Assembly (NCBI RefSeq): GCF_000025325.1
Contig: NC_013743.1
Location: 2,108,001-2,172,000, forward strand
Length of the DNA stretch: 64,000 nt
Direction: 5' to 3'
Source of the DNA: Haloterrigena turkmenica DSM 5511
GTDB taxonomy: Archaea > Halobacteriota > Halobacteria > Halobacteriales > Natrialbaceae
The notes under the pieces are model-generated. The model saw only the letters and a program-made list of their open reading frames with translations. It did not search any database and was not told where the DNA came from. Shown here piece by piece: positions 44,772-54,220 of this stretch. Positions within the stretch are counted from its first letter, which is position 1; each line of letters starts with the position of its first letter. The position numbers were made by a program, and so were the translations under genes.

Positions 44772-46106
44772 TCACAGCGCCGCCGACACTTCGTCGAGGG
44801 CGGCCGCGTCGACGAACAGCACGATGTGGTCGCCGGCCCGTGGGACCGTCGTCCCGCGGGGCGTGACGAGGTCGCCGCCGCGAGAGATCGCGCCGATGAC
44901 GACGCAGTCGGGCAGCTCGGCCATCGACTCCGCGATCTCTCGACCCGTCAGGGCACTCTCCGGTCCGAGCTCGACCTCGATGACCTCGGCGCGGTCGTGT
45001 TCTAACATCGCGATCTTCTCGGTCTGATCCGTCCGCGTAAAGCGGACGATCTCCTCGGCGGTCTCCTCGCGGGGGTTGATCGCGACGTCGATCCCGACGG
45101 CCTCGAAGAGGTCGGTGTACTCGGTGTTCTCGATGATCGCGACCGTCCGATCGACGCCGACTCGGTGGGCTAGCAGACAGACCAGCAGGTTCTTCTCGTC
45201 GCTATCGAGGGCGGCGACCACGATGTCGGCCTCGTCGATGTGCTCGCGGGTGAGGAAGTCGGTGTCGGTCGCGTCGCTCTGCATGACGAACGTGTCCGGT
45301 AGCGCCTCGGCCATCTCACGGGCGCGCTTCTCGTCCCGTTCGATTAGCCGCGGCTCGAAACCGTGAGCCTCGAACTCGCGGGCGGCCTGGAAGCCGATCT
45401 CGCTGCCGCCGACGATGACCACGTCGTCGGCGCTCGAAGTCGTGTCCGGAACCATCGCCATGGCGAACTCCTTGACGGAGCTGGGGCTCCCGATGACGAC
45501 GATCCGGTCGCCGGCGCGGAACTCGGTGTCGCCGCGGGCGACGATCAGTTGCTCCTCACGGAAGACGGCGGCGAACGTCATCGAGTCGTACCGGTCGGCC
45601 TCCTCGACGCGTTTGCCGACCAGCGGGCTCTCCGGACCGATCTCGAACTCGGCCATCCTGACGAGGCCGCCGGCGAACGTCTCGACGTCTTGGGCCCGCG
45701 GGAAGCCGGAGATCCGGAAGATCGTCTGGGCGACCAGCAGGTCCGTACAGACCATGAAGTTCACGCCGAAGGCGTTCTGTGACCCCTCCCACGTGTTCAG
45801 CAGCGTTCGCCGTCGGACGCGCGCGATGGTGAACGCGTCGCTGGCGGTCTTGGCGGTGCCACAGATGACGATGTTCGTCTCGTCGCTATCGGTACAGGCG
45901 ACGACCAGATCCGCGCGCTCGAGGCCGGCTTCCCGCAGCGTCTCGAGTTCCGTCCCGTCGCCCTGAACCGAGAGCACGTCGTAGGAGTACGTGATGTCGT
46001 CGGCGAGTTCGGGATCGCGTTCGACAACCGCGACGTCGTGGGTATCCGCTAAGTTCGCGGCGATCATCTGGCCGACCTGCCCCGCGCCGACGATCAGTAC
46101 GTACAT
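44772..46106 (-). CDS. trkA: TrkA potassium uptake regulator (two RCK modules)
   Basis: This 444-residue protein has two successive TrkA-N/TrkA-C modules. The first Rossmann motif is MYVLIVGAGQVGQMIA (about 1-16) and the second is VVIVGGSEIGFQAA (about 232-245). Each is followed by an acidic residue for the ribose (VERD and IERDEKR). This is the form that assembles as a tetramer on a TrkH dimer in bacteria. I chose ATG 46106; the upstream frame to 46319 is Arg-rich. The 222 bases up to nop5 hold divergent promoters. Confidence 0.94.
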   Translation of the reverse strand: MYVLIVGAGQVGQMIAANLADTHDVAVVERDPELADDITYSYDVLSVQGDGTELETLREAGLERADLVVACTDSDETNIVICGTAKTASDAFTIARVRRRTLLNTWEGSQNAFGVNFMVCTDLLVAQTIFRISGFPRAQDVETFAGGLVRMAEFEIGPESPLVGKRVEEADRYDSMTFAAVFREEQLIVARGDTEFRAGDRIVVIGSPSSVKEFAMAMVPDTTSSADDVVIVGGSEIGFQAAREFEAHGFEPRLIERDEKRAREMAEALPDTFVMQSDATDTDFLTREHIDEADIVVAALDSDEKNLLVCLLAHRVGVDRTVAIIENTEYTDLFEAVGIDVAINPREETAEEIVRFTRTDQTEKIAMLEHDRAEVIEVELGPESALTGREIAESMAELPDCVVIGAISRGGDLVTPRGTTVPRAGDHIVLFVDAAALDEVSAAL

Positions 46107-46296
46107 CGCTGGGACCTCCGTCGCTTGTACATCCTTCTCGGACGTTTTCGGGGCGGACCGATAGGCGTTTCGACGATCGGTCACCACCCCGGAATGTCGG
46201 TAACGCAGTCGAAACCGCTCCGCTCGAACGATCGCGACGCGCCGTCTCCGCTTCCCTCCCGCTCGGCGCGTACGGACCTCGGCGTCGTTCGAGAAC

Positions 46297-46304
46297 GCAT
46301 ATAC
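46297..46304 (+). promoter_or_regulatory. TATA-box-like element before nop5
   Basis: GCATATAC is centred about 28 nt before ATG 46329, at the spacing expected for a leaderless transcript of the nop5-flpA operon. Confidence 0.5.
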
Positions 46305-46328
46305 GACCGCGGCCTCCAAGGTGAAGAC

Positions 46329-47216
46329 ATGACTGACAGTGCCGGAGCGGACGACGGCTGGTTCGGGGCCCTCGAGTCCGACGGTCCCGAGGCGGCCGCG
46401 ACGGCGGTTCGCGAGGGGGCCGCCGACGAGCCCCGCGACTGGCCCGCGCTCGCGGTCGAAGCGGGGGTCGTCGGCGACGAGGACGACTACTACGGCGCCC
46501 TACGAGCTGCGACGACGGCGGCGGCGAGGGCGGCGGTGACCGAGCGCGAGGCGGCCGACGACCGCCAACTCGTCCACGCGGTGCGCGCGATGGACGACTG
46601 CACGCGGACCGCGAACGAGCTCGCCGAACGGCTGGCCGAGTGGGCGGGAACCGTCGACCCCGACGCCGGCACGGGCGTCGACTACGCCCGCGAACTGGCG
46701 AGTCGAGACGAGACGCCCGACGCAGCGCCGGACGCGCTCGTCTCGCTGGCCGAGCGCATCGCCGGCCTCGCCGACGAGGCCGACGAACTGCGCGAGTACG
46801 TCGAGCGGACCGCGCCGACGGTGGCGCCCAACCTCGCCGCCATGGCCGACCCCGTCCTCGCGGCGCGGCTGATCTCGCTGGCCGGCGGGCTCGAGAGCCT
46901 GGCCAAGAAACCCAGCGGCACGGTTCAGGTGCTTGGCGCCGAGGACGCGCTCTTTGCCCACCTGCGCGGGCACGCCCCCTCGCCCAAACACGGGATCATC
47001 TACACGCACGACGCGGTCCGGGGCACCCACCCCAACGAGCGCGGCTCGGCGGCCCGCGCGGTGGCCGGCAAGCTCGCCATCGCCGCCCGCGTCGACCACT
47101 ACTCGGGCGAGTTGAAGCCCGAACTCGAGGCCGAACTCGAGGAGCGCATCGAGAAGATTCAGGCGCGGACGGACGACGGCGCTGGCGACGAAAACGGAGG
47201 TGACGACGATGAGTGA
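46329..47216 (+). CDS. nop5: Nop5/Nop56-like C/D box RNP protein
   Basis: This 295-residue protein is the archaeal scaffold of C/D box snoRNA-like particles. It binds the guide RNA with L7Ae and fibrillarin to direct 2'-O-methylation of rRNA and tRNA. The C-terminal Nop domain is clear: GTVQVLGAEDALFAHLR near 200 and HGIIYTHDAVRGTHPNERG near 222, with ARAVAGKLAIAARVDHYSGEL and the Glu-rich tail ERIEKIQART. The N-terminal half is shorter and more acidic than in other archaea, as in other halophiles. flpA overlaps its last codons. Confidence 0.93.
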   Translation: MTDSAGADDGWFGALESDGPEAAATAVREGAADEPRDWPALAVEAGVVGDEDDYYGALRAATTAAARAAVTEREAADDRQLVHAVRAMDDCTRTANELAERLAEWAGTVDPDAGTGVDYARELASRDETPDAAPDALVSLAERIAGLADEADELREYVERTAPTVAPNLAAMADPVLAARLISLAGGLESLAKKPSGTVQVLGAEDALFAHLRGHAPSPKHGIIYTHDAVRGTHPNERGSAARAVAGKLAIAARVDHYSGELKPELEAELEERIEKIQARTDDGAGDENGGDDDE

Positions 47217-47844
47217 GGACCTTCCGGATGGCGTCGAGCGCCGCGCGTTCGACGGAACCGACCGCCTCGCCACCCGCGGCGAACCGGTCTACGGCGAACC
47301 GACCGACGGCGAGTGGCGCGCGTGGAACCCGAACCGCTCGAAGCTCGGCGCGATGCTCGAGTTAGGCATGGACACCGGCCTCGAGGGCGGCGAGACGGTC
47401 CTCTATCTGGGCGCCGCGAGCGGAACGACCGTGAGCCACGTCGCGGACTTCGCCGGCCCGACCTACGCCGTCGAGTTCGCCGCGCGGCCCACTCGGGACT
47501 TGCTCGAGGCGGCAGAGAGCCGGCCGCGGCTCTTCCCGCTGCTCAAGGACGCCCGGAAGCCCGAGACGTACGCCCACGTCGTCGAATCGGACGTCGACGT
47601 ACTCATTCAGGACGTCGCGACTCGGGGGCAGGCAAGGGTGGCCCTCGAGAACCGGCGCTTTTTGGCCGACGACGGACGGTTGTTGCTGGCCGTGAAGGCC
47701 CGGAGCGAGGATGTGACCCGGGAGCCGACGGCCGTCTTCGAGGACGTTCGGGAGGAACTCGAGGAAGGGTACGAAATCGTGGAGACCGAACGGCTCGAGA
47801 CGTATCACGCGGACCACCTCGGGATCATCGCGCAGCCGCGATGA
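47209..47844 (+). CDS. flpA: fibrillarin-like rRNA/tRNA 2'-O-methyltransferase
   Basis: This 211-residue enzyme is the SAM-dependent catalytic subunit of the C/D box methylation particle. The SAM-binding strand ETVLYLGAASGTTVSHVAD is at about residues 61-79. Downstream motifs VDVLIQDVA and the catalytic-lysine region LLLAVKARSEDV are in the usual order. I chose ATG 47209 because GGAGG (47196-47200) lies eight bases upstream; a GTG at 47200 is less likely. It overlaps the nop5 stop by eight bases, so the subunits are made together. Confidence 0.95.
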   Translation: MSEDLPDGVERRAFDGTDRLATRGEPVYGEPTDGEWRAWNPNRSKLGAMLELGMDTGLEGGETVLYLGAASGTTVSHVADFAGPTYAVEFAARPTRDLLEAAESRPRLFPLLKDARKPETYAHVVESDVDVLIQDVATRGQARVALENRRFLADDGRLLLAVKARSEDVTREPTAVFEDVREELEEGYEIVETERLETYHADHLGIIAQPR

Positions 47845-48270
47845 GAGAAGGTATGGACCACCGCTGCTGGCCCGTGAAATAGATTCGGCGGCTCTGATAA
47901 CCGACACAGCGCGCCGAACGCTTCGCCGGTGCCTGTGGGACCGCCGCGCTCGAGTCCGCCGCACTCGCGGCGGTCGATCGCGGAGTGGAAGCGGACTGAC
48001 CGGGGCACGAAATCGGGATTCGAAGCGGTGTTCTGACTGCGCCTCGAGCATCGAGAACGATCCGCCCAGAGGCTGGTAGCTCCGCGATGACTGTGCGGTC
48101 GCGAGCAGTGGCGCGCGGATCGCGTAATCGACCGGTCGCGATCGGCGTCGATCACGATGCGAAGCGACCGTCCGACCCCGGCCGAACAGCTATCGCGTCC
48201 GCTCCCAGTAGCGAACGGGAACGAGAGAGGAGTTGCGATCCCTCGTCTCGTTCGCTTCGACGTCTCTCGG
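47845..48270. other. intergenic stretch between flpA and the DUF7282 gene
   Basis: About 426 bases between two convergent genes. Frames on both strands are Arg/Ser-rich and have no motif. I see no RNA gene, insertion-sequence end or long repeat. It should hold transcription terminators for both genes, but no long T-run stands out. Confidence 0.45.
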
Positions 48271-48822
48271 TTACTCGGACGTCTCGTTCATCTCGTCCTC
48301 GAGCGTGATCATCGCGTCGTCGGTCACCGGTTCATCGTCACTCGTGTAGGGGTCGTCGGCCTCGGGGAACTCGTACGTCTCGTTGTCGTTGGTGTCCTGA
48401 TGGGCCATCGCGATCAGGACCTGGCTCTCATTGAGGGACTCGTTGAGTTCAACAGTCACGTTCTCGTTCTCACCGGGGTCCAGGTAGGTAGAGTTACCCA
48501 GGACCGCTCCGGTCTCGTACTCCTCGGAGAGGTTCGTGACGGTCTCGTTCTCGTCCCCATCGACGGGCGCGGCCGCGTGAATGACGGCGAAGCCGCCCTC
48601 GGGCAGCGTGGTGTTGTTGACCGTGACTGCCGTCCCGTTGGACGTCTGGTTCTCGAACGTCACTGTGGCCGTTTCGTTCTCCGTCTCGTTGTCTTGGGTC
48701 GTCGTGCCGGCGTCGGTCGCGGCGAACGCGAGGCTCGCCCCCGAGAGGAGGACGAGCGCCGCGACGACCGCGACGCCGATAGTTCGTGTACGTGGCATCG
48801 GAATCATCGATTTCACTGTCAT
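48271..48822 (-). CDS. secreted DUF7282-like protein
   Basis: This protein of about 183 residues has a Sec-type signal peptide: basic MPRTRTIG at about residues 9-16, then AVVAALVLLSGASLAFAA. After processing it is a small, very acidic surface protein, about 145 residues long, rich in Asn-x-Ser/Thr sites (about a dozen NxT/NxS), so N-glycosylation is likely. The central segment (FENQTSNGTAVTVNNTTLPEGGFAVIHAA) matches DUF7282, a beta-sandwich domain common in haloarchaeal secreted proteins. The start could be 48822 or 48798. Function is unknown. Confidence 0.8.
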   Translation of the reverse strand: MTVKSMIPMPRTRTIGVAVVAALVLLSGASLAFAATDAGTTTQDNETENETATVTFENQTSNGTAVTVNNTTLPEGGFAVIHAAAPVDGDENETVTNLSEEYETGAVLGNSTYLDPGENENVTVELNESLNESQVLIAMAHQDTNDNETYEFPEADDPYTSDDEPVTDDAMITLEDEMNETSE

Positions 48823-49215
48823 AATTCAACAAAAACCGGACGTTTCGTTCGAGCGTTTCACGAGTAGAAACGTCCGAATTCGCCGGACGGGACGATCGTG
48901 GTAAGAGAGCTGTTCCGACCGTTAGTCTCGCAATCAGGAGCGTAACATCGGGTTCCACTGCGGAGACGTCTCGAGGGAGTCCCCGAATCCACACCAGCGT
49001 TCGAGACGGGTTTGAGACGGACAGGAGTCCATGTATCCTCCGGCGGAACTCACGGGCGTTCCGATCGGCCTCGTGATCGCTGAGAGGGCGTGTCGTCGGG
49101 ACGCTCTGAGTTCGGGAGTACCGCCCCCTCGATGAGCACGGTCGCCCGGTCACGGCGGCGAACGGTGGCGTACCCAACAAAGAATATAAGCGACTTCGTC
49201 GTACGCAGCCGTGGT
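48823..49215. other. divergent promoter region with TATA-like element near 49183-49190
   Basis: About 393 bases between the leftward DUF7282 gene and the rightward acyl-CoA ligase gene. AATATAAG at 49183-49190 is 26-33 nt before the ligase ATG and is a good TATA candidate. An A/T-rich segment just upstream of the DUF7282 start (near 48825) may be its promoter. No convincing gene or RNA is visible in between. Confidence 0.5.
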
Positions 49216-50808
49216 ATGTCACAGCACCCCACAATTGGCGACACCTTAGAGCAAACGGTCGACCGCTATCCCGACCGCGACGCGATCGTCTATCCCCGCA
49301 AGGATCAGCGGTGGACCTACGCCGAGTTCGACGAGCGCGTGAACCGGCTGGCGAACGCGCTGGCCGACCGCGGAATCGAGAAGGGAGATCGGGTCGCGAC
49401 GGTGCTGCACAACGGGTCGGAGATGGCGCTGACCGTCTACGCCTGCGCGAAGCTCGGCGCCGTATTCACCCCACTGAACTTCCGCCTGCCGGCGGGCGAG
49501 ATCGAGTACATCGTCACCGACGCCGAAGCTGAGCTGGTCCTGTTCGAGTCCGAGACGCGGGAGGCGGTCGAGGGGGCGCGACCGAGCCTCGAGACCGTCT
49601 CGGAGTACGTCTATATCGACGACGACCGCGAGGAGGCCCCGGAGTACGCGACGGGGTTCTACGACCTCCTCGAGTCGGGCTCTACCGACCGACCTGACGT
49701 CCACGTCGAGGAGGACGACGTCTACGCCTTCATCTACACCTCGGGGACGACGGGTCGGCCGAAGGGCGTCGTCCACGAGCACCGCAGCATGGTGGAACAT
49801 AACCTGCTGTGTATCGCGGAGTTGGACCTCACCCGCGACGACGTCGGGCTGTCGATCATGCCGCTGTACCACTGCGCCGAACTCCACTGCAGCCTGTTCG
49901 CGAGGGTCCACCGCGGCGCGACGAACGTCATCCACCACGAGTTCGACCCGGAGGCGGCCCTCGAGGCGATCGAAGCACACGGCGTGACGGTCCTCTTCGC
50001 GGCGCCGACCGCGTGGAACGCGCTGTCGCTGACCGCCGCCGAAACCGACGTCGACGTCTCGTCGCTCCGGATCGGGCTCTACGGCGCGGCGCCGATGCCC
50101 GAGCGGGTACTCGAGAACTGCATGGACCACCTCTGCGAGGACTACGTTCAGGCCTACGGGATGACCGAAATCGGCCCTGCGGGAGTCTTTCAGCCCCCCG
50201 AAGATCAGGTTCCGAAGCAGGGATCGGCCGGTCTGCCCGCGCTCAACCACCGCGTGCGCGTGGTCGACCCCGACGCCGATCCGGCCGCCGCGGTCGAGAC
50301 GGGCGAGATCGGTGAGATTCTGATTTCGAGTCCGTGTACGATGCGCGAGTACTGGAACCGACCCGAGGCGACCGCGCGATCCCTGCGCGAGGCCGACGGG
50401 ACGACGTGGTACTACACCGGCGACCTGGGCTACCGCGACGAGGACGGCTACCTCTTCGTCGTCGACCGGAAGGACGACATGATCGTCTCGGGCGGCGAGA
50501 ACGTCTACCCGGCCGAGGTCGAGGACGTACTGTTCGCCCACGACGCCGTCGAGGAGGCGGCCGTCGTCGGCGAACCCGACGAAGAGTGGGGCGAACGGGT
50601 CGTCGCGTACGTCGTCGTCGACGGCGTCGACGCGGCCGCTCTCGACGAGTTCGTCCTCGAGAGTGACCGGCTCGCGGACTTCAAGCGCCCGCGGACGTAC
50701 TACTTCGTCGACGAACTGCCCAAGAACCCAAGCGGCAAGATCCAGAAGTTCAAGCTTCGCGAGGACGAGGCGGACGTCGATCCCGAAAGCGAGACCGTGG
50801 CGTCGTAA
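49216..50808 (+). CDS. AMP-dependent acyl-CoA synthetase/ligase
   Basis: This 530-residue enzyme activates a carboxylic acid to its acyl-CoA through an acyl-AMP intermediate. The ATP-binding motif is YTSGTTGRPKGVVHEH near residue 175. YGMTEIGPAG is near 313, the hinge region GDLGYRDEDGYLFVVDRKDDMI is near 402, and the catalytic Lys lies in PSGKIQKF near residue 511. The length fits the medium- and long-chain fatty-acid group, although short or aromatic acids are also possible. It starts at ATG 49216 and has its own promoter. No beta-oxidation genes are next to it. Confidence 0.93.
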   Translation: MSQHPTIGDTLEQTVDRYPDRDAIVYPRKDQRWTYAEFDERVNRLANALADRGIEKGDRVATVLHNGSEMALTVYACAKLGAVFTPLNFRLPAGEIEYIVTDAEAELVLFESETREAVEGARPSLETVSEYVYIDDDREEAPEYATGFYDLLESGSTDRPDVHVEEDDVYAFIYTSGTTGRPKGVVHEHRSMVEHNLLCIAELDLTRDDVGLSIMPLYHCAELHCSLFARVHRGATNVIHHEFDPEAALEAIEAHGVTVLFAAPTAWNALSLTAAETDVDVSSLRIGLYGAAPMPERVLENCMDHLCEDYVQAYGMTEIGPAGVFQPPEDQVPKQGSAGLPALNHRVRVVDPDADPAAAVETGEIGEILISSPCTMREYWNRPEATARSLREADGTTWYYTGDLGYRDEDGYLFVVDRKDDMIVSGGENVYPAEVEDVLFAHDAVEEAAVVGEPDEEWGERVVAYVVVDGVDAAALDEFVLESDRLADFKRPRTYYFVDELPKNPSGKIQKFKLREDEADVDPESETVAS

Positions 50809-50964
50809 TCGACGCGTGACGGCGGGGCGACTCGAGACGAATCGAACGGACGTCTCGAGACCGCAGTCGTCGCTGATCCGCGAGTCACGCGGTTCGAACG
50901 GCGGCAGGGACCGACGCTATCAAGTCCGTACGGTATTTACCGTCGCGGGCGAAAACGGCAGACG

Positions 50965-52053
50965 ATGGAACGCGGGTCCCGGGATTCGTTTACGCGCATG
51001 GGAACGCTGGGAATTGAAGAGGAGTGTTTCGTCGTCGACGACGACGGCCGGCCGACCAGCGGCACCGACGAACTCGTCTACGAACACGACCCGCCCGAGA
51101 TCCTCGAGGGACGGCTCGACCACGAACTGTTCAAGTTCGTCATCGAGACCCAGACGCCGCTGATCGAGGACCCCGCGGACAGTCGTGAGACGCTGCTCGA
51201 GATCCGACGGGCGCTGGTCGACCACGCCACCGACCACGGCTACCGAATCGCCGCGGCGGGGCTGCATCCGCTAGCGAAGTGGCAGGAGCTCGAGCACGCC
51301 GAAAAACCGCGGTATCGGTCGCAACTCGACCGAATCCAGTACCCGCAACACCGGAACACGACGGCGGGCGTCCACGTTCACGTCGGTGTCGACGACGCCG
51401 ACAAGGCGGTCTGGATCGCCAACGAACTGCGCTGGTACGTGCCGATCATCCTTGCGCTCTCGGCGAACTCACCGTACTGGAACGGGTACGACACCGGGCT
51501 CCAGTCGGCCCGCGCGAAGATCTTCGAGGCACTGCCGAACACGGGAATGCCGACCTACTTCGAGGACTACGAGGCCTTCGACCGGTTCGAGCGCCGGATG
51601 CTCGAGACCGAGTCGATCGAGGACCGGGGGGAACTCTGGTATGACGTACGGCCCCACACCGCCCACGGCACTGTCGAACTGCGGACGCCGGACGGGCAGG
51701 CCGACCCCGGGATCGTCCTCGCGTTCGTCGAGTACGCCCATGCTCTCGTAGAGGCGCTGGCCGAAGAATACGAGGACGGCGCCGACGGCTACGGCCGAAC
51801 GCACCGCCGCGAACTGCTCGACGAGAACAAGTGGCGGGCGATCCGCCACGGCCACGAGGCCAGCCTCATCGACCGCGAGATGGAGGGGACAATCGACCTC
51901 GGCGAACTCGTCGACCGCGAGTGCGAGCGCTTGGGAATCGACGGCATCAAGCGCGTCTACGAGCGCGACAGCGGGGCCCAGCGACAGCGGCGTCTGCTCG
52001 AGGAGGAGGGTCCCGACGCCCTCTGCGAGTCGCTGCTGCTCGGGACCGAGTGA
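50965..52053 (+). CDS. gshA: glutamate--cysteine ligase
   Basis: This 362-residue enzyme makes gamma-glutamylcysteine, the main low-molecular-mass thiol of haloarchaea, which lack glutathione synthetase. It belongs to the GCS2 family. Family marks are [17 protein letters not shown] at about 14-30, the catalytic region [16 protein letters not shown] at about 131-146 and the late [17 protein letters not shown] at about 282-299. The length is close to bacterial YbdK-type members (about 370). The upstream 156 bases are GC-rich without a strong TATA. It is monocistronic. Confidence 0.92.
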   Translation: MERGSRDSFTRMGTLGIEEECFVVDDDGRPTSGTDELVYEHDPPEILEGRLDHELFKFVIETQTPLIEDPADSRETLLEIRRALVDHATDHGYRIAAAGLHPLAKWQELEHAEKPRYRSQLDRIQYPQHRNTTAGVHVHVGVDDADKAVWIANELRWYVPIILALSANSPYWNGYDTGLQSARAKIFEALPNTGMPTYFEDYEAFDRFERRMLETESIEDRGELWYDVRPHTAHGTVELRTPDGQADPGIVLAFVEYAHALVEALAEEYEDGADGYGRTHRRELLDENKWRAIRHGHEASLIDREMEGTIDLGELVDRECERLGIDGIKRVYERDSGAQRQRRLLEEEGPDALCESLLLGTE

Positions 52054-52172
52054 GCACGTCACCGCCTGATTTCGCCTGGGTCGGCCGCTCGTGCCGACCG
52101 ACAACAGTTCGTGATACTGACTCCCGCAAAGGTTTACCACTGTAGGAAACCTGGTCTCGGATGAGAGGACAT

Positions 52173-52877
52173 ATGGCTTTAGATGACACTGACGAGCGAC
52201 GGGAAGGCGACGCGAGCGGCCGCCCGCGCGACGACTCGGACGATCCGTTCGACGAATCGGCCCTCGAGTCCGGCGGGGAGGACCCGGCGGAGCCTCGAGA
52301 CGAGGGCGATCGAGCGGCTGCCGTCGAGGAGGTCGACGGCCGGATCGTCGATCTGCTCTCGTGGATTCTGGATACGGAGACCCGCGCGAAGATCTACGTC
52401 CACCTGCTGGCCAACCCGGGCAGCACCTCCGAGGAGGTCGCCACGGGGACCGGTCTCTATCCGAGCACGGTCCGGGAGGCGCTGGCGGAACTCCACGACG
52501 AGGAGCGCGTGAACCGGGAGAAACGCGCCAGCGAGGGCGCCGGCAACAACCCCTACGAGTACACGGCCATTCAGCCGAGCGAACTCGTCGGCGGCGTCGT
52601 CGATCAGGTCCAGCAGGAGCTGAACACCATCTTCACGCTCGATCGCCTCCTCGATCGCCGCGGGGGATCCGCGTACGGTCTCGAGGGCGGCAACGAACCG
52701 GTGACGATCACCGTCGACGACACCGAGCCGCCGGAGCCCGCCGCGACCGGCGCGTCCGAGACGTCGCGCTCGGGTTCCGACGACACCACCTCCGCGGGGC
52801 GCGACGCCGACTCGGCCGACCCAGCCGACGAGGACGACGCGACCGAGTCGTCGTCTGATCCCGGCCCCGAGGAGTAA
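52173..52877 (+). CDS. winged-helix DNA-binding protein with acidic tails
   Basis: This 234-residue protein has a winged helix in the middle (about 65-135). It includes LLSWILDTETRAKIYVHLLANPGSTSEEVA and the recognition part GLYPSTVREALAELHDEERVNREKR. A helix that may dimerise follows (VVDQVQQELNTIFTLDRLLDRR). Both ends are long and disordered: the first 60 residues and the last 70 are rich in Asp, Glu, Ser and Pro. I chose ATG 52173, four codons after an upstream ATG. Such proteins are usually archaeal transcription regulators. No target is known. Confidence 0.85.
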   Translation: MALDDTDERREGDASGRPRDDSDDPFDESALESGGEDPAEPRDEGDRAAAVEEVDGRIVDLLSWILDTETRAKIYVHLLANPGSTSEEVATGTGLYPSTVREALAELHDEERVNREKRASEGAGNNPYEYTAIQPSELVGGVVDQVQQELNTIFTLDRLLDRRGGSAYGLEGGNEPVTITVDDTEPPEPAATGASETSRSGSDDTTSAGRDADSADPADEDDATESSSDPGPEE

Positions 52878-52934
52878 CGTCGCCGCGAAACCGTCGCCGG
52901 CCACTCGTTGCCCCAGTTCTCTCGACTTCTCGCC

Positions 52935-54038
52935 TCAGTCCTCGAGCGTCAGCACGGCCGGCCGCTCGAGTTCCAGTTCGAACTCGACGGCGCTGGCGGT
53001 CGTCGTCGGCCAGTTGTCCGTGTCCGTCAGCGACTCGACCTCGTCGGCGGTGACGAGGTGGGTATCCTCGCTTTTCGCGCCCTCGACGGTCGGATTCCAG
53101 GCGTAGGCCATCGGCGCCGTCACCGGTGCGTCGTGGTCGGGCGTCGCGATCCACTCTCGGCCGGCGAAGCCGGCGGCGCCGCCCTGGTGGTGTCGCTCCC
53201 ACTCACCCGCGTAGCCGAGCGCGTCGTAGGCGTCCTGAATCGCCGTGAAGACGTCGCCGGCCGTGCCGTCGTCGCCGGCCGCCGCCCGCGTCGCCGCCAG
53301 CGCCGTCGTCTCGACGCGGGCCGCGGTCGCGTGTCGCTCCTCGAGCCACGACGGCGGATCGAAGGCGACCGTTCGCGTACAGCTCGCGTGGAGGCCGGCT
53401 CGCTGGGTCGTCACCGAGACGAGCGCGTAGTCGCCGAGTTCGGCCTCGGTCGGCGTGTAGTGGCGGTACCGCTGGGCGCGTTCGGAGCCGCCGACGAGGA
53501 CGACCGGCGCCTCGACGTCCCGGGCGGAGAGTGCGACCCGCAGGGCCGACGCGACCTCGTGTTCCGTGTCCTCGGCCCGGAGTTCCCGACAGACCGACTC
53601 GACGGCGGCGGCCGTCTCCTGTCCCAGCCGTCGGTAGCGCTCGCGGTCCCGTTTCGTCAACGGCTGCCGGAGCGGCGTCGGATCGACGCGCTCTAAGCCC
53701 GGCACGTCGACATCCGCGGCGGCCCGTTCGCTGGGGTCGACGCGGGCAGCGATGGCCGCTTCGAGCGACGAGTCGTGCCACGGGAACTGCTCGACCGACA
53801 CCTCGTTGGCGTCGAGGTCCGGCAGCTCCTCGGCGGTGATGCGATCGGCTTCGATGGTGTCCGTCACGACCCTGAGTGTCGTCCCGTCGTAGCCGACGGC
53901 GGCGACGCCGGCGTCGGTCTCGCGGTCGACGACGTTGTTCCCTCCGGTCAGCCAGGCGAACGAGTTCGGCCGGGCGAACCAGACCGAATCGAGGTCGTTC
54001 GACTCGAGGTAGGCCTCGAGGCGCTCGCGTTTCTCCAT
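52935..54038 (-). CDS. M24 (Xaa-Pro peptidase/creatinase-like) family protein, degenerate active site
   Basis: This 367-residue protein has the two-domain creatinase/M24B layout: an N-terminal domain (about 1-120) that starts RLEAYLESNDLDSVWFARPNSFAWLTG, and a C-terminal pita-bread domain. The metal ligands of M24 peptidases (two Asp, one His, two Glu) are mostly missing. The Asp positions carry VSVTT and ASCTR, the first Glu position is AWNPTVEG, and only the His (HHQGG) and last Glu (KSEDTHLVT) remain. It is therefore unlikely to be a metallopeptidase and may be a creatinase-like or non-catalytic relative. I chose ATG 54038, the only ATG beside the conserved start. Confidence 0.85.
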   Translation of the reverse strand: MEKRERLEAYLESNDLDSVWFARPNSFAWLTGGNNVVDRETDAGVAAVGYDGTTLRVVTDTIEADRITAEELPDLDANEVSVEQFPWHDSSLEAAIAARVDPSERAAADVDVPGLERVDPTPLRQPLTKRDRERYRRLGQETAAAVESVCRELRAEDTEHEVASALRVALSARDVEAPVVLVGGSERAQRYRHYTPTEAELGDYALVSVTTQRAGLHASCTRTVAFDPPSWLEERHATAARVETTALAATRAAAGDDGTAGDVFTAIQDAYDALGYAGEWERHHQGGAAGFAGREWIATPDHDAPVTAPMAYAWNPTVEGAKSEDTHLVTADEVESLTDTDNWPTTTASAVEFELELERPAVLTLED

Positions 54039-54220
54039 GCCGAGTGCTGGCGTGGCCGACTCTTGAATGCGGCGAACGCGAAGCCGTCGGTCGCGGTGAG
54101 CGTCCATTCGGTGGGAGCCGTAATCGAGCGCAGTTCGGGGGTTAGCACCCCGATTCCAGCGCGGTAAGAACGACTCGGGTAACCTAAGTACGGGCCGTCC
54201 TAAGCCATCGTCGAACGTCC

